The translations under genes and the position numbers were made by a program. The notes beneath the pieces were generated by a model that saw only the letters and a program-made list of their open reading frames with translations, was not told the DNA's origin and did no database searches. From positions 1,860,001 through 1,924,000 of the forward strand of contig NZ_CP054839.1 in assembly GCF_018141105.1 (NCBI RefSeq): 64,000 bases of DNA, in the 5' to 3' direction. The stretch comes from Saccharopolyspora erythraea (lineage in GTDB: Bacteria; Actinomycetota; Actinomycetes; Mycobacteriales; Pseudonocardiaceae). This document shows, in pieces, positions 26,402 to 37,247 of the stretch; the first letter of the stretch is position 1, and each line of letters opens with the position of its first letter.

Positions 26402-27874
26402 TCATGCGTCCTCCTCGTTCGCCCCGCTCTCGCGCTCGACCTCGGCGAGGATCTCCGGGCCGAGCATCGTCACGTCCCCCGCACCCATGGTCAGGACCAG
26501 GTCGCCGGGCTGGACGAGCCCTGCCACCAGCGGCGCGGCGGCGGTGAAGGACGGCTCGTAGTGCACCCGCTCGACGGGCAGCGGCACCGACTCGGCGATC
26601 AGCTCACCGGTGACGCCCGGCTGCGGGTCCTCCCGCGCGCCGTAGACGTCGAGCACGACGACCTCGTCGGCCAGCCCGAGCGCCGTGGCGAACTCGCCCG
26701 CGAACGCCGCCGTGCGCGAGTACAGGTGCGGCTGGAAGACCACGACCAGCCGTCCGTCGCCGACCACCGGGCGCGCCGCGCGCAGCTGCGCGTCCACCTC
26801 GGTGGGGTGGTGGGCGTAGTCGTCGTAGACCCGCACGCCGTCGGCGCGGCCCTTGAACTCGAAGCGCCTGCGCACACCGCCGAACGCGGCCAGGCCCTCG
26901 AGCAGGCCCTCCAGCGGTGCGCCGAGCTCCAGCCCGGCCAGCAGGGCGGCGACGGCGTTGGCCGCCATGTGCTCGCCGGGCACCGCCACCTGGACGTCGA
27001 GCCGGTCGCCGGAGACCTCGACGGTCACGACGCCCGAACCGTGCTCGGGGCGGTAGCCGACCATGCGCGCGTCGCCGTCGGCGGTCACCTCGTGGCCGTA
27101 GCGGCGCACCCGCACCCCGGACGCCTCGGCCTGGTCGGCCAGCAGCGCCGCGCCCGGGTCGTCGGCGCAGGCGATGAGCACGCCGCCCGGCTCGATGCGC
27201 TCCACGAACCGCTGGAAGACCTCCGTGTAGGCCTCGGCGGTGCCGTGGTGGTCGAGGTGGTCGGGCTCGACGTTGGTCACCACCGCGACCGAGGGCGCGA
27301 ACACCAGGAACGAGCCGTCGCTCTCGTCGGCCTCGGCGACGAAGACACCGCCGTCGCCGTGGTGGGCGTTGGCCCCCGACTCGTTGAGGTCGCCGCCGAT
27401 GGCGAACGACGGGTCGAGCCGGCAGTGCTGCAACGCCACGGTCAGCATCGAGGTGGTCGAGGTCTTGCCGTGCGTTCCCGCCACGCAGGCCACGCGGTGG
27501 TCGGCCATCAGCGCCGCCAGCGCCTCCGCCCGGCGCAGCACCGGGACGCCGCGCTCCTGCGCCGCGACCAGCTCCGGGTTGTCCCGGCGGATCGCGGTGG
27601 AGACCACGACCGCCGTCGGGTCACCGTCGAACTGCTCGATGTTCTCCGCCCGGTGCCCGAGCGCGATTTGCGCGCCCTGCGCCTTCAGCGCCAGCACCGT
27701 GCGCGAGTCCCTGGCGTCGGAACCCGACACCTGCCTGCCTCTCGCGAGCAGGATGCGCGCGATGCCGCTCATCCCCGCGCCGCCGATACCGACCAGGTGC
27801 ACCCGCTCCAACAGCGCGGTCACGTCCGCGGCGGACGGATCAAGGTAGGTCCCACCGGCCGCATCGGTCCTCAT
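26402..27874 (-). CDS. murC: UDP-N-acetylmuramate-L-alanine ligase
   Basis: Adds L-Ala to UDP-MurNAc with ATP, the first amino acid step of the peptidoglycan stem. The product is 490 residues, normal length. [20 protein letters not shown] is the MurC Rossmann motif, [15 protein letters not shown] the P-loop, [10 protein letters not shown] the central metal/substrate block, and [14 protein letters not shown] the C-terminal signature. The ATG overlaps the murG stop as ATGA (27871-27874). It is followed by a 202-bp repetitive spacer and ftsQ. Confidence 0.97.
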   Translation of the reverse strand: MRTDAAGGTYLDPSAADVTALLERVHLVGIGGAGMSGIARILLARGRQVSGSDARDSRTVLALKAQGAQIALGHRAENIEQFDGDPTAVVVSTAIRRDNPELVAAQERGVPVLRRAEALAALMADHRVACVAGTHGKTSTTSMLTVALQHCRLDPSFAIGGDLNESGANAHHGDGGVFVAEADESDGSFLVFAPSVAVVTNVEPDHLDHHGTAEAYTEVFQRFVERIEPGGVLIACADDPGAALLADQAEASGVRVRRYGHEVTADGDARMVGYRPEHGSGVVTVEVSGDRLDVQVAVPGEHMAANAVAALLAGLELGAPLEGLLEGLAAFGGVRRRFEFKGRADGVRVYDDYAHHPTEVDAQLRAARPVVGDGRLVVVFQPHLYSRTAAFAGEFATALGLADEVVVLDVYGAREDPQPGVTGELIAESVPLPVERVHYEPSFTAAAPLVAGLVQPGDLVLTMGAGDVTMLGPEILAEVERESGANEEDA

Positions 27875-28962
27875 CGCCCGGCCACCTCCAGCACGATCTG
27901 GGCCAGCACCCGGTCCGCCTCGCGGTGCCCGGTGCTCAGCGTCGCCCGGCTCATCTCCTGCAACCGCTGGGCGTCCAGCGCCAGCGGCAGCAACTCCTCG
28001 ACGACCCGCTGCGGGGTCATCTGCTCGTCCGGCACCAGCCGCGCGCCACCGGCGCTGACCACCGGCTGCGCGTTGAGCGCCTGCTCGCCGTTGCCGTGCG
28101 GCAGCGGCACGAAGACCGCGGGCAGGCCGACCGCCGAGACCTCGGCGACCGTCATCGCCCCGGAGCGGCAGACCACCAGGTCGGCCGCGGCGTAGGCGAG
28201 GTCCATCCGCTCCAGGTACGGCACCGCGTTGTAGACGGGCGCGCCCGGGACCTGCTGCACCGCCAGGGTGTTCTTCGGTCCGTGGGCATGGAGCACGCCG
28301 ACCCCGGCGCGCCCCAGCGCGTCGGCCGCGCCGGAGAAGGCCGTGTTGAGGGTGCGGGCGCCCTGCGAGCCGCCGAAGACCAGGATGGTCGGGGCGTGCG
28401 GGTGCAGCCCGAAGTGGGCCCGCGCCTGGGCGCGCAGCGCCGCGCGGTCGAGCGTGGTGATCGACTCCCGCAGCGGGATGCCGATGGTCCGCGCCCCGGC
28501 CAGGCCGCTGTCGGGGGTCGCCGACAGCACCCGCTCGGCGAACTTCGCGCCGACCTTGTTGGCCAGCCCGGCGCGGGCGTTGGCCTCGTGCACCACGATC
28601 GGGGTCTTGCCGCGCGCGGCGAGGTAGGCCGGCAGCGACACGTAGCCGCCGAAGCCGACGACGACGTCGGCGCCGACCCGGTCGAGCACCTCACGCGTCC
28701 GCTTGACCGACTCCCGCACCTTCAGCGGCAGCTTGAGCAGTTCGGGGGTGGGCTTGCGCGGCATCGGCACCGGCGGCACCAGCTCCAGCGGGTAGCCGCG
28801 GGCCGGCACCAGCCGGTTCTCCAGACCGCGCTCGGTGCCCAGCGCGGTGACCTGCGCGTCCGGCCGCAGCCGCCGCACCGCGTCGGCCAGCGCCAGCGCC
28901 GGCTCGATGTGACCGGCGGTACCGCCACCGGCCACCACGACCGACGGCGCCCGCCGCGCCAT
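27871..28962 (-). CDS. murG: UDP-GlcNAc:lipid I N-acetylglucosaminyltransferase
   Basis: Membrane-associated GT28 glycosyltransferase that makes lipid II at the cytoplasmic face. The product is 363 residues. [20 protein letters not shown] and [16 protein letters not shown] are the glycine-rich motifs for lipid [15 protein letters not shown] is conserved, and [11 protein letters not shown] plus [20 protein letters not shown] bind UDP-GlcNAc. The ATG at 28962 gives the family N-terminus ([14 protein letters not shown]). It lies 38 bp after ftsW and overlaps murC by 4 bp. Confidence 0.97.
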   Translation of the reverse strand: MARRAPSVVVAGGGTAGHIEPALALADAVRRLRPDAQVTALGTERGLENRLVPARGYPLELVPPVPMPRKPTPELLKLPLKVRESVKRTREVLDRVGADVVVGFGGYVSLPAYLAARGKTPIVVHEANARAGLANKVGAKFAERVLSATPDSGLAGARTIGIPLRESITTLDRAALRAQARAHFGLHPHAPTILVFGGSQGARTLNTAFSGAADALGRAGVGVLHAHGPKNTLAVQQVPGAPVYNAVPYLERMDLAYAAADLVVCRSGAMTVAEVSAVGLPAVFVPLPHGNGEQALNAQPVVSAGGARLVPDEQMTPQRVVEELLPLALDAQRLQEMSRATLSTGHREADRVLAQIVLEVAGR

Positions 28963-29000
28963 GGCGTCGCCCGCGCCGTACCCGGCCGCTTGCTGCCAGC

Positions 29001-30437
29001 TCAACGATGTCCTCCTCGTGTCTGCGCCCGGGATCCCGGGCCGCTGCGCGCTCCGCGCGCGCGTGCCTCTCCGGATCCCCGGCGGGTGGCTTGTGCCCCC
29101 GGGGTCTTCACCCCGGGGCGGCTCGGTGGGGTGGTGGCCCGCGCCGGACGCCGCTTCACCGGCGGCCGGTAGGGCTCTGGGGTGGGCAACCGCAGCAACC
29201 GGCCCACCCTGCCCGGTCCCAGAGACCGTAGCGCGGCGATCGCCTCCGGCTCGTGCCGGGCGAAGTTCGCCAGCAGCCCGAACACCAGCATGGTCGCCAC
29301 CACCGAGGACCCGCCGGAGGAGATCAGCGGCAGCGGCAGGCCGGTGATGGGCAGCAGCCCGACCACGTAGCCGACGTTGATCGCGGCCTGCCCGACCAGC
29401 CAGGTCGTCAGGGTCGCCGCGATGAGCCGGATCCACGGGTCGGTGTTGCGGGCGGCGATGCGCATGCCGACGTAGGCGGTGGTGCCGAACAGGACGAGCA
29501 CCAGCGAGCAGCCGACGAAGCCCAGCTCCTCGCCGATGACGGCGAAGATGAAGTCGTTGTGCACGTTGGGCAGGTACTGCCACTTGGACCAGCCCTGCCC
29601 CAGACCGCGGCCGAAGAGGCCGCCGTCGGCCAGCGCGTACTGCGACTGCTGCGCGTGGTAGCCGCGGCCGCTCGGGTCGGAGCCGGGGTCGAGGAACGTC
29701 GTCAGCCGCGCCATCCGGTAGTCGGCGACCATGGTCAGCACCACGCCCGCGGTCACCGCGGCAAGCAGGACCACGCCGAAAAGCCGCAGCGGCGCGCCCG
29801 CGAACCACATCAGCGCGGCCAGCACGATGAACAGCGTGATCGTCGAGCCGAGGTCGGGCTGCAGCATCACCAGGGCGAACATCAGCAGCGCGCCGGGCAC
29901 CACGGGCACCAGCAGGTGCCGGTACTGGCCGAGCAGGCCGCGCTTGGTGACAAGCACGTGCGCGCCCCACAGCGCGAACGCGACCTTGGCGAACTCGACC
30001 GGCTGGAAGGAGACCCCGGCGATGATGAACCAGCTCTGCGCGCCGTTGACCGTCGCCCCCAGCGGGGTCAGCACCAGCACCAGCAGGCCGAGGCAGGAGG
30101 TGAGCAGGATCAGGCTGTACCGGCGCATCAGCCGCACCGGCACCCGCAGGGCGATGTAGAACAGCACCAGCCCGGCCAGGCAGTACAGCACCTGCTTGCC
30201 GAAGACGTTGTAGGTCGAGCCCGCCTTGCTGAACGAGTCGACGCTGGAGGCCGACAGCACCATCACCAGGCCGAACACGGTCAGCAGGCCGAAGATGGCC
30301 AGCAGCAGGTGGAACGAGGCCAGCGGCCGGGTGAGCCACGCGGTCAGCGGCGAGAACAGCGCCCCCGCGCCGCGCCGGTCGACGCCGCGGGCCTGCCTCG
30401 GGGCGGTCTTGGTGGCGGTGGGCACGGCCGGTTTCAC
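29001..30437 (-). CDS. ftsW: SEDS-family peptidoglycan polymerase FtsW
   Basis: Integral membrane glycosyltransferase that polymerises lipid II at the septum with FtsI. The product is 478 residues with about ten membrane helices. [55 protein letters not shown] and [13 protein letters not shown] are SEDS signatures. The GTG at 30437 overlaps the murD stop (GTGA) and was preferred over an upstream start inside murD. A long Arg/Pro/Gly-rich cytoplasmic tail (about residues 410-478) is typical of actinobacterial FtsW and may bind FtsZ. Confidence 0.95.
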   Translation of the reverse strand: MKPAVPTATKTAPRQARGVDRRGAGALFSPLTAWLTRPLASFHLLLAIFGLLTVFGLVMVLSASSVDSFSKAGSTYNVFGKQVLYCLAGLVLFYIALRVPVRLMRRYSLILLTSCLGLLVLVLTPLGATVNGAQSWFIIAGVSFQPVEFAKVAFALWGAHVLVTKRGLLGQYRHLLVPVVPGALLMFALVMLQPDLGSTITLFIVLAALMWFAGAPLRLFGVVLLAAVTAGVVLTMVADYRMARLTTFLDPGSDPSGRGYHAQQSQYALADGGLFGRGLGQGWSKWQYLPNVHNDFIFAVIGEELGFVGCSLVLVLFGTTAYVGMRIAARNTDPWIRLIAATLTTWLVGQAAINVGYVVGLLPITGLPLPLISSGGSSVVATMLVFGLLANFARHEPEAIAALRSLGPGRVGRLLRLPTPEPYRPPVKRRPARATTPPSRPGVKTPGAQATRRGSGEARARGARSGPGSRAQTRGGHR

Positions 30438-31840
30438 CCGCCGTTGGCCGGGGCCACCGAGCCCGACAGCACTTCGCGGACCGCGTCGGCGAACGCGCGG
30501 CCGCGGTGGGCGTAGTCGGTGAACATGTCCATGGAGGCGGCGGCGGGTGCCAGGACGACGGCGCAACCGGGCTCGGCGAATTCACCCGCGAGGCGGACAG
30601 CGGCAAGCATGCCCGCATCGTCCCCCGACTCCACCTCGCGGACCGGAACATCCGGGGCGTGTCGAGCCAGCGCTTCGGCGAACCGGGCGCGGTCCTGGCC
30701 GATGAGCACCACCGCGGCGAGGCGGGGGGCGTTGGCCGCGACCAGGTCCTCGACGTCGGCGCCCTTGAGCAGGCCGCCCGCGATCCACACCACCTTCGGG
30801 TGCGCGCGCAGCGCGGCGTCGGCGGCGTGCGGGTTGGTGGCCTTGGAGTCGTCGACGTAGGACACGCCCGCGGACTCGGCCACCACGACCGAGCGGTGCG
30901 CGCCGGGCTGGAAGGCGCGCAGTCCCTCGGCGACGGCCTCCGGTTCGACGCCGTAGGCGCGAGCGAGGGACGCCGCGGCCAGCGCGTTGGCCACGTTGTG
31001 CGGACCGGCCGGGTGGACGTCGGCCAGCGCCGCCAGGCGCTCCCGGTCGCCGAACGCGCGGTCCACCAGCGCGCCCGCCTCGACGCCGAGACCGCCGGGC
31101 GCCGGTTCTGACAGCGTGAAGGACACCCGCCGGGCCTGCGTCGGCGCGCCCGCGTCGGCCAGCCGCACCGACCACTCGTCGTCGGCGTTGTGCACCGCGA
31201 CCGAGTTGCCCGCGTAGACGCGGGCCTTGGCCGCGCCGTAGGCGTCGAGCGAGCCGTGCCAGTCGAGGTGGTCGGCCGCGAGGTTGAGCACGACCGAGGC
31301 GTGCGGCGCGACCGTCTGCGACCAGTGCAGCTGGAAGCTGGACAGCTCCACCGCCAGCACCCGGTGCCCGGCGCGGACCGCGTCGACGACCGGCAGGCCG
31401 ACGTTGCCGCAGGCCACGACGTCGACGCCGCCAGCGCGCAGGATCGATTCCAGCATGCCGACCGTGGTGGTCTTGCCGTTGGTCCCGGTGACCGCGAGCC
31501 AGGTGGCGGGCTCCGGGCGGTCCTGGTCCAGGCGCCAGGCCAGCTCCACCTCGCCGATCAGCTCCACGCCCGCGGCCGTGGTGGCCGCCAGCAGCGGCGA
31601 CTCCGGCCGCCAGCCCGGGCTGGTGACCACCAGGTCGGTGCCCTCCGGCGGCTCGGTCAGCCCGGGGACCAGCTCGGCGCCCTGCGCCTGCAACGAGGCC
31701 AGGGCCACCAGCCGGTCGGACGACGCGTCGGAGACGGTCACCGAGGCACCCGCGGCCAGCAGCGCCTCGGCCGCCGACCGCCCGGACACCCCGGCACCGG
31801 CGACCAGCACCCGCAGACCCTCGAACCGACCCGTCGTCAA
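30434..31840 (-). CDS. murD: UDP-MurNAc-L-alanine-D-glutamate ligase
   Basis: Adds D-Glu to UDP-MurNAc-L-Ala. The product is 468 residues. [20 protein letters not shown] is the N-terminal Rossmann block, [18 protein letters not shown] the P-loop, [21 protein letters not shown] the metal-binding region, and [17 protein letters not shown] the C-terminal signature. Starts at ATG 31840. Unlike the other mur genes here it is not overlapped upstream: 198 bp with three hairpins separate it from mraY. Confidence 0.97.
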   Translation of the reverse strand: MTTGRFEGLRVLVAGAGVSGRSAAEALLAAGASVTVSDASSDRLVALASLQAQGAELVPGLTEPPEGTDLVVTSPGWRPESPLLAATTAAGVELIGEVELAWRLDQDRPEPATWLAVTGTNGKTTTVGMLESILRAGGVDVVACGNVGLPVVDAVRAGHRVLAVELSSFQLHWSQTVAPHASVVLNLAADHLDWHGSLDAYGAAKARVYAGNSVAVHNADDEWSVRLADAGAPTQARRVSFTLSEPAPGGLGVEAGALVDRAFGDRERLAALADVHPAGPHNVANALAAASLARAYGVEPEAVAEGLRAFQPGAHRSVVVAESAGVSYVDDSKATNPHAADAALRAHPKVVWIAGGLLKGADVEDLVAANAPRLAAVVLIGQDRARFAEALARHAPDVPVREVESGDDAGMLAAVRLAGEFAEPGCAVVLAPAAASMDMFTDYAHRGRAFADAVREVLSGSVAPANGG

Positions 31841-31858
31841 CGATCCTCCACTGCGTCA

Positions 31859-31942
31859 GTGCGGGCACGCCCGCACCCGGTCGGGACCGCGAGCCGGCTC
31901 GCGGTCCCCCACTGCGTACCGCGGGGCGCCGTCCGTGCGCCC
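31859..31942. repeat. Cluster of three palindromes between mraY and murD
   Basis: The 198-bp mraY-murD spacer holds GTGCGGGCACGCCCGCAC (31859-31876), a 26-bp perfect palindrome GGGACCGCGAGCC/GGCTCGCGGTCCC (31883-31908), and GGGGCGC-N7-GCGCCCC (about 31922-31942). CCACTGCGT occurs twice, before the first and after the second. They could form RNA hairpins that attenuate or process the dcw transcript. No U-run follows. Confidence 0.6.
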
Positions 31943-32038
31943 CGGCCGGGGACGTGAGCCGCGCTGCCCACGCCCCCCGTGCGGGTCATGCTCCGCCGGC
32001 GGTGGCGGTCGCCGAGCGACCCGCCGGCGAGCACTCCC

Positions 32039-33121
32039 CTAGAAGAACTCGCGCGCCAGCGAGAGCCAGTCCGCGTAGAACAGGCCCAGGCCGAACATCG
32101 CGCTGATCGCGGCCAGGACCCAGAACCGGATGATCACCGTGGTCTCGGCCCAGCCCGCCAGCTCGAAGTGGTGGTGGAACGGTGCCATCCGGAACAGCCG
32201 CCGCCGCGTCGAGCGGAACACCACGATCTGCATGACCACCGACAGCGCCTCGACCACGAACAGGCCGCCGATGATGATCATCAGCAGCTCGGTGCGGGTG
32301 ACCATCGACAGCCCGGCCAGCAGGCCGCCGAGGGCCAGCGAGCCGGTGTCGCCCATGAAGATCTTCGCCGGTGCGGCGTTCCACCACAGGAAGCCGACGC
32401 ACGCCGCCATCGCCGCGCCCGCCACGAGCGCGATGTCCAGCGGGTCGCGCACCGTGTAGCAGGCCAGCGCCGGTCCGTTCGGCGCCGAGCAGTTGTTGCG
32501 GAACTGCCAGAACGAGATCACCACGTAGATCGCCAGCACCATCGCCGCGGTGCCGCCCGCGAGCCCGTCCATGCCGTCGGTGAAGTTCACCGCGTTGGAC
32601 CAGCCGCTGATCGCGATGTAGGCGAAGATCACGAAGCCGACCGAGCCGAACGAGATCACCGTGATGTCGCGGATGAACGACAGGTGCTCGGAGGCGGGCG
32701 TGATGCCGTTCTGGTTGGCGAACTGCATCGCCAGGATCGCGAACAGCAGCGACGCCACCAGCTGGCCCACCAGCTTGGCGGTCTTGTTCAGGCCGAGGTT
32801 GCGCTGCTTGCGGATCTTGATGAAGTCGTCGAGGAACCCGACGATGCCCAGCGCGGTGGTCAGGCCGAGCACCAGCAGCCCGGAGGCGGTCGGCGGCTCG
32901 TCGGTGACCGTCAGGTGGGCCACCAGGTAGCCCGCCCACATGGCGACCAGGATCGCCACGCCGCCCATCGTCGGCGTGCCGCGCTTGGCGGCGTGGGACT
33001 GCTGCACCTCCTCGCGGATCTCCTGCCCGAAGCCCTGCCGGGAGAAGACGCGGATGAGGTACGGGGTGAACAGGATGGACACGACCAGCGCCACGGCGGC
33101 GCCGACGAGGATGCTCTTCAC
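32039..33121 (-). CDS. mraY: Phospho-MurNAc-pentapeptide translocase MraY
   Basis: Polytopic membrane enzyme that moves phospho-MurNAc-pentapeptide from UDP to undecaprenyl phosphate, giving lipid I. The product is 360 residues with about ten helices. [33 protein letters not shown] and [15 protein letters not shown] carry the active-site Asp residues, and [13 protein letters not shown] is the HHH motif. The GTG at 33121 overlaps the murF stop (GTGA). A 198-bp hairpin-rich spacer separates it from murD. Confidence 0.97.
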   Translation of the reverse strand: MKSILVGAAVALVVSILFTPYLIRVFSRQGFGQEIREEVQQSHAAKRGTPTMGGVAILVAMWAGYLVAHLTVTDEPPTASGLLVLGLTTALGIVGFLDDFIKIRKQRNLGLNKTAKLVGQLVASLLFAILAMQFANQNGITPASEHLSFIRDITVISFGSVGFVIFAYIAISGWSNAVNFTDGMDGLAGGTAAMVLAIYVVISFWQFRNNCSAPNGPALACYTVRDPLDIALVAGAAMAACVGFLWWNAAPAKIFMGDTGSLALGGLLAGLSMVTRTELLMIIIGGLFVVEALSVVMQIVVFRSTRRRLFRMAPFHHHFELAGWAETTVIIRFWVLAAISAMFGLGLFYADWLSLAREFF

Positions 33122-34581
33122 CGGGCACCCCCGTCCGGGTCCTCGATCAGCGCCTCGGCGACCCGCCACAGGGCGGCCACCTTCGACGCCTTGGCCAGCA
33201 CGACATCACCGGGTCGCAGCTCGGCGCGCAGCAGCGCGACGGCGGCGTCGACATCCGGCACCAGAACCGACTCCTCTCCCCATGAACCTTCCAGCGACGC
33301 ACCGTGGTGCATTCCCGCCGCCTGGTCCCCGACGACCACCAGCCGGTCGATGTTGAGCCGGACGGCCAGCCGTCCGATCTCGTCGTGCGCTTGTGCCCCG
33401 GCCTCGCCCAGCTCGCCCATCACGCCGAGGACGGCCCACGCCCGGCCGGGACGGCCACGGGTCATGGAGGCCAGCGTCTTCAGCGCGGCGCGCATGGACT
33501 CCGGGTTCGCGTTGTAGGCGTCGTTGACGACCGTGACGCCGCCGGCGGTCTCGGCGACCTCCATCCGCCGCGCCGAGACGCGCCGCACGCCGCTGAGCCG
33601 GTCGGCGACCTGCTCCAGCGTCGCGCCGAGCTCCAGCGCGATGGCCGCGGCGCTCAGCGCGTTGCCGACGTGGTGCTCGCCGTACAGCGGCAGCGACACC
33701 GCCGCCGACCCCTGCGGGGTGACCAGCGTGAAGCTGGGCCTGGCCTGCTCGTCGAGCACGACGTCCTCGGCCCGCACGTGGGCATCGGGCGACTCCCCGA
33801 CCAGCACCACGCGGGCGCGCGTCCGCGACGCCATCGCCGCGACCAGCGGGTCGTCGGCGTTGAGCACCGCCACGCCGTCGGCCGGCAGCGACTCGACCAG
33901 TTCGCCCTTGGCCCTGGCCACCGCCTCCTGCGAGCCGAACTCGCCGAGGTGGGCGTGGCCGACGTTGAGCACGGCGCCGATGCGCGGCGGCGCCACGTCG
34001 CACAGCTTCGCGATGTGGCCGACGCCGCGCGCCGACAGCTCCAGGACCAAGTGCCGCGTGTCCTCGTCGGCGCGCAGCGCGGTCCACGGGTGCCCGAGCT
34101 CGTTGTTGAAGGAACCGGGCGGCGCCACGGTCGGCCCCATCGGCTCCAGCAGCTGGGCGATCAGGTCCTTGGTGGAGGTCTTGCCGGACGAGCCGGTCAC
34201 ACCGACCACGGTGAGCTCCGGCAGCCGGTCCACCACGTACCGCGCGAGCTTGGCCAGCGCCGCGAGCACCGCGGCGCCGGAGCCGTCGGTGTCGCCCGCC
34301 AGCGCCATCAGCCCGGCGGCGTCCGCGGGTACCGGCGGCACGATCACCGCGGGGGCGTCGACCTCGCGGGCCGCGAGCACGCCCGCGGCGCCGTCTGCGA
34401 CGGCCCCCGCGGCGAAGTCGTGGCCGTCCACCCGTTCGCCGGGCACGGCCACGAACAGCCCGCCGCTGGCCACCTTCCGCGAGTCGAACTCCACGCTCGC
34501 GGACACGATCTCCGATCCATCCGCACGATGGAGCCTGCCGCCCACCGCTTCCGCGATGTCAGCCAGGCTGAGCCGGATCAC
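33118..34581 (-). CDS. murF: UDP-MurNAc-tripeptide-D-Ala-D-Ala ligase
   Basis: Adds D-Ala-D-Ala to the UDP-MurNAc-tripeptide. The product is 487 residues. [18 protein letters not shown] is the P-loop, [25 protein letters not shown] and [17 protein letters not shown] are MurF signatures. The GTG at 34581 overlaps the murE stop as GTGA, and the gene overlaps mraY in the same way, so murE-murF-mraY are translationally coupled. Confidence 0.97.
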   Translation of the reverse strand: MIRLSLADIAEAVGGRLHRADGSEIVSASVEFDSRKVASGGLFVAVPGERVDGHDFAAGAVADGAAGVLAAREVDAPAVIVPPVPADAAGLMALAGDTDGSGAAVLAALAKLARYVVDRLPELTVVGVTGSSGKTSTKDLIAQLLEPMGPTVAPPGSFNNELGHPWTALRADEDTRHLVLELSARGVGHIAKLCDVAPPRIGAVLNVGHAHLGEFGSQEAVARAKGELVESLPADGVAVLNADDPLVAAMASRTRARVVLVGESPDAHVRAEDVVLDEQARPSFTLVTPQGSAAVSLPLYGEHHVGNALSAAAIALELGATLEQVADRLSGVRRVSARRMEVAETAGGVTVVNDAYNANPESMRAALKTLASMTRGRPGRAWAVLGVMGELGEAGAQAHDEIGRLAVRLNIDRLVVVGDQAAGMHHGASLEGSWGEESVLVPDVDAAVALLRAELRPGDVVLAKASKVAALWRVAEALIEDPDGGAR

Positions 34582-36197
34582 CTTGCCTCCTCGTCGCCCT
34601 GCCCCCGATGGACTTCGGTGTCTCCCCCGTCGGCGTGGGCAGCGCCCAGCCGCCTGCGCAGGGCGGCGGCGAGCTCTTCCCGATCGGAGAAGGGATGGAC
34701 CACGCCCGCCACCTCCTGTCCCGTCTCGTGCCCCTTGCCCGCGACCACGACGATGTCGCCGCTGGACGCTCGCGCCACCGCCTCGGCGATGGCCTCCCGC
34801 CGGTCGCCGCGCTCGATGACCTCGCCGCGTTCGGCGGCGGGCACCGCGTCGGCACCGGCGAGCATGGCGGCCCGGATGTCGGCCGGGTCCTCGCTACGAG
34901 GATTATCGTCGGTGACGATCAGTAGTCCGGACCGGCGTGCGGCGGCCTCTCCCATCAGCGGCCGTTTGGCGACGTCACGGTCTCCTCCGCAGCCCAGGAC
35001 CACGATCACGCGGCCCTCGGCCTGTGCACGCGCCGCGTCCAGCACCGCCGCGACCGCACCCGGCTTGTGGGAGTAGTCGACCACGGCGGTGAAGTCCTGC
35101 CCCAGCGCGACCCGCTCCATCCGGCCCGGCACGTCGACCTCGGCCAGCCCGCGTTCGATGGCCCAGGTGGGGACCTCCGCGGCGTGCAGGATGCCGATGG
35201 CCAGCAGCGCGTTGGCGATGTTGAACGGTCCGGGCAGCCGCAGCCGCATCCGCAGCGAGAGCCCGCCCGGGCCGTGCGCGGTGAACTCCTGCTCGCCGGT
35301 CGGGAACGCCTCGACGTCGGTGGCGGTCCAGGACGCGTCGCCGGTGGTGGAAACCGTGATGGTGCCGGGCTTGACCAGCTTGCGGCCCCAGTCGGTGTCG
35401 GTGCAGACGACCTCGTGCTCGGAGCGGCCGTCGAAGAGCAGCGCCTTGGCCTGGAAGTAGTCGTCGAGGTCGCGGTGGAAGTCCAGGTGGTCCTGGGAGA
35501 GGTTGGTGAACCCGCCGACGGTGAAGCGGGTGCCCGAGACGCGGCCGAGCGCGAGGGCGTGGCTGGAGACCTCCATCGGCACGTGCGTGACGCCGTGCTC
35601 GACCATCACCGCCAGCAGCGCCTGCAGGTCGGGGGCCTCGGGGGTGGTGAACGCGCTGTCCAGGCGCTCACCGGCGATGCGGGTCTCCACGGTGCCGACC
35701 AGGCCGGTGGTGAAGCCCGCCGCGGCCAGCGCCGACTCGAGCAGGTAGGTCGTGGTGGTCTTGCCGGAGGTGCCGGTGACGCCCAGGATCCGCAGCTGTT
35801 GGGAGGGCTCGCCGTAGATCTTGGCTGCGGCGGGCCCGAGCGCGGCGCGCGGGTCGTCGTGCACCAGCAGTGCGACCCGGCCCGCGCTGACCTCCGGGTG
35901 GTCGAGCAGGTCCGCCCGGACCACACCGGCCTGGTCCGTCAGGACCGCGACCGCGCCGGCGTCCAGCGCGGTGGCGGCGAAGTCGGCGCCGTGCACGCGG
36001 GTTCCGGGAAGCGCGGCGAACATGTCGCCGGGGCGCACGTGCTGAGCTCTGAGCGTCGCGCCCGCCACCGGCCGCCCGGAGGGGCCCTGACCAGGGGCGC
36101 GAAGGATTCGCGCGCCGATGAGCTCGGCTAGCTGTTCGGTGTCCACCGGCTCGACGTTCGTGGGGCGAGGCGGGGCTGTCGCGACCGCGGAAGGCAC
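34578..36197 (-). CDS. murE: UDP-MurNAc-dipeptide-meso-DAP ligase
   Basis: Adds meso-diaminopimelate to UDP-MurNAc-L-Ala-D-Glu. The product is 539 residues from the GTG at 36197. VTGTSGKTTTTYLLESAL is the P-loop, NLSQDHLDFHRDLDDYFQAK the metal block, VVDYSHKPGAVAAVLDA the C-terminal domain, and TDDNPRSEDP contains DNPR, which marks meso-DAP rather than lysine specificity. The start is uncertain: ATG codons at 36233 and 36239 are in frame, but a -35/-10 pair ends 8 nt before the GTG, which points to a leaderless message. ftsI, normally just upstream, is about 9 kb away. Confidence 0.95.
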   Translation of the reverse strand: MPSAVATAPPRPTNVEPVDTEQLAELIGARILRAPGQGPSGRPVAGATLRAQHVRPGDMFAALPGTRVHGADFAATALDAGAVAVLTDQAGVVRADLLDHPEVSAGRVALLVHDDPRAALGPAAAKIYGEPSQQLRILGVTGTSGKTTTTYLLESALAAAGFTTGLVGTVETRIAGERLDSAFTTPEAPDLQALLAVMVEHGVTHVPMEVSSHALALGRVSGTRFTVGGFTNLSQDHLDFHRDLDDYFQAKALLFDGRSEHEVVCTDTDWGRKLVKPGTITVSTTGDASWTATDVEAFPTGEQEFTAHGPGGLSLRMRLRLPGPFNIANALLAIGILHAAEVPTWAIERGLAEVDVPGRMERVALGQDFTAVVDYSHKPGAVAAVLDAARAQAEGRVIVVLGCGGDRDVAKRPLMGEAAARRSGLLIVTDDNPRSEDPADIRAAMLAGADAVPAAERGEVIERGDRREAIAEAVARASSGDIVVVAGKGHETGQEVAGVVHPFSDREELAAALRRRLGAAHADGGDTEVHRGQGDEEAR

Positions 36198-36205
36198 GTC
36201 GCGAC

Positions 36206-36233
36206 AGGCTACCGGTACCACCTGACGGGTCAT
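36206..36233 (-). promoter_or_regulatory. Candidate leaderless promoter of murE
   Basis: On the minus strand ATGACC (-35, 36228-36233) and TAGCCT (-10, 36206-36211) are 16 bp apart and the GTG of murE follows 8 nt later. This matches an actinobacterial SigA-type promoter with a leaderless start. It would supply the mur block now separated from ftsI by the island. Confidence 0.5.
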
Positions 36234-36667
36234 CCTCATGGTCGGCCGCGCGTTCGGGGTGCCGCCCCCGGGGCCTTTCGGCGCAACGGCGGCTGCGCCG
36301 GACGCCCTCCGCGCCTGGATGAGCACGGAGTGGTCGCAGCTCAGCCGCTCGTGTCCGCCGAAGGCACCGCCTACCAGCCCCGGGTCCTGGTGGTGCGCCT
36401 CCGCGCCGAGCGGGTCGCAGGCCCGCTGTCGATCACGTCGGGCGGCGACCCGATGCCAGGCAACAGCCGCGCCGGAGCATCTGGCAGGTCTCGCGGAACT
36501 GATCGGAGCCGCGCGCTGACCACCGACCCCTGCCACGGGGCCAACACCCGCGGCCGTTCAGGGGCCCGGCCCTGCTCTGTTCATCCGAACTTTGTGGTGT
36601 CCCATCACGGTGATCGATTACGTTCCGACGACCCGTTTGGTTGGAAAATCCCCACCAGGAGGACTCC
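36234..36667. other. Intergenic region between murE and the secreted protein gene
   Basis: About 430 bp divergent region with no supportable gene. Minus-strand frames here extend murE but have no family similarity and no ribosome site. Near 36586-36620 lies a less GC-rich stretch (CCGAACTTTGTGGTGTCC, TCACGGTGA) that could hold the promoter of the secreted protein. AGGAGG at 36659-36664 is its ribosome binding site. Confidence 0.5.
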
Positions 36668-37192
36668 GTGAACCGACGTCCCACCCGGATCGGCCGATTA
36701 GCCCTCGCCGGCGCCGCCGCCGCGGCCGTCTCCGTCTTCCCCGCCGTGACCACCGCGAGCCCGGTCGTCGACGCCGCACCCGCACTCGTCCAGCAGGTCC
36801 CCGCCGCGCCGCCCGCCGCGGCCGACCCCGCGGACGGCACTGCCGACGGTGCGGTCGAGTGGTTCAAGTCCAAGCAGGGCAACACCTCATACGAGGGCCT
36901 GTGCGAGAAGGCCGTCGAGAACGCCTGGGGGACGACCGGCGTGTGGCCCTCGGCCATCGCGCACTGGCAGGGCGCGGTCAACGCGGGCAAGGCGCACGAG
37001 GGCGACACCAACCCGCCGAAGGGCGCCTTCGTCTACTGGAACATCAGCCAGTACGGCCACGTCGGCATCGCCGACGGCAACGGCGGCTTCTACTCCAGCG
37101 GCATCGACGGGGCCATCGGCCACCAGGACAGCCTGTCGTACTTCGGCAACTACCTCGGCTGGAGCGACCCGCAGGTCCCGGCCGGGCTGTGA
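36668..37192 (+). CDS. Secreted CHAP/NlpC-like cell wall hydrolase candidate
   Basis: A 174-residue exported protein. The first 30 residues form a Sec signal (NRRPTRIGRLALAGAAAAAV) that probably ends at an Ala-rich site. The mature part after about residue 55 has YEGLCEKAVENAWG, with a Cys in the position of a papain-fold nucleophile, and SQYGHVGIADGNGGFYSS, with a His in the usual second motif; these resemble CHAP or NlpC/P60 peptidoglycan peptidases. The GTG at 36668 has AGGAGG five nt upstream. It stands alone, convergent with the dehydratase gene. The substrate and even catalysis are inferred. Confidence 0.65.
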   Translation: MNRRPTRIGRLALAGAAAAAVSVFPAVTTASPVVDAAPALVQQVPAAPPAAADPADGTADGAVEWFKSKQGNTSYEGLCEKAVENAWGTTGVWPSAIAHWQGAVNAGKAHEGDTNPPKGAFVYWNISQYGHVGIADGNGGFYSSGIDGAIGHQDSLSYFGNYLGWSDPQVPAGL

Positions 37193-37193
37193 G

Positions 37194-37235
37194 ACCAGGG
37201 GTGGGGCCGCTCTAGGGGTCGGCCCCACCCCCGGT
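37194..37235. terminator. Bidirectional terminator
   Basis: ACC-GGGGTGGGGCCG and CGGCCCCACCCC-GGT form a stem of about 14 bp around a short loop between the convergent secreted-protein and dehydratase genes. Confidence 0.75.
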
Positions 37236-37247
37236 CGCCAGACGCGC

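Noticed and set aside
27871-30651. A continuous minus-strand frame of about 926 codons covering murG and the ftsW region
   Set aside because: Only the last 363 codons match MurG. The earlier part is an out-of-frame reading of ftsW, whose own frame has all SEDS motifs.
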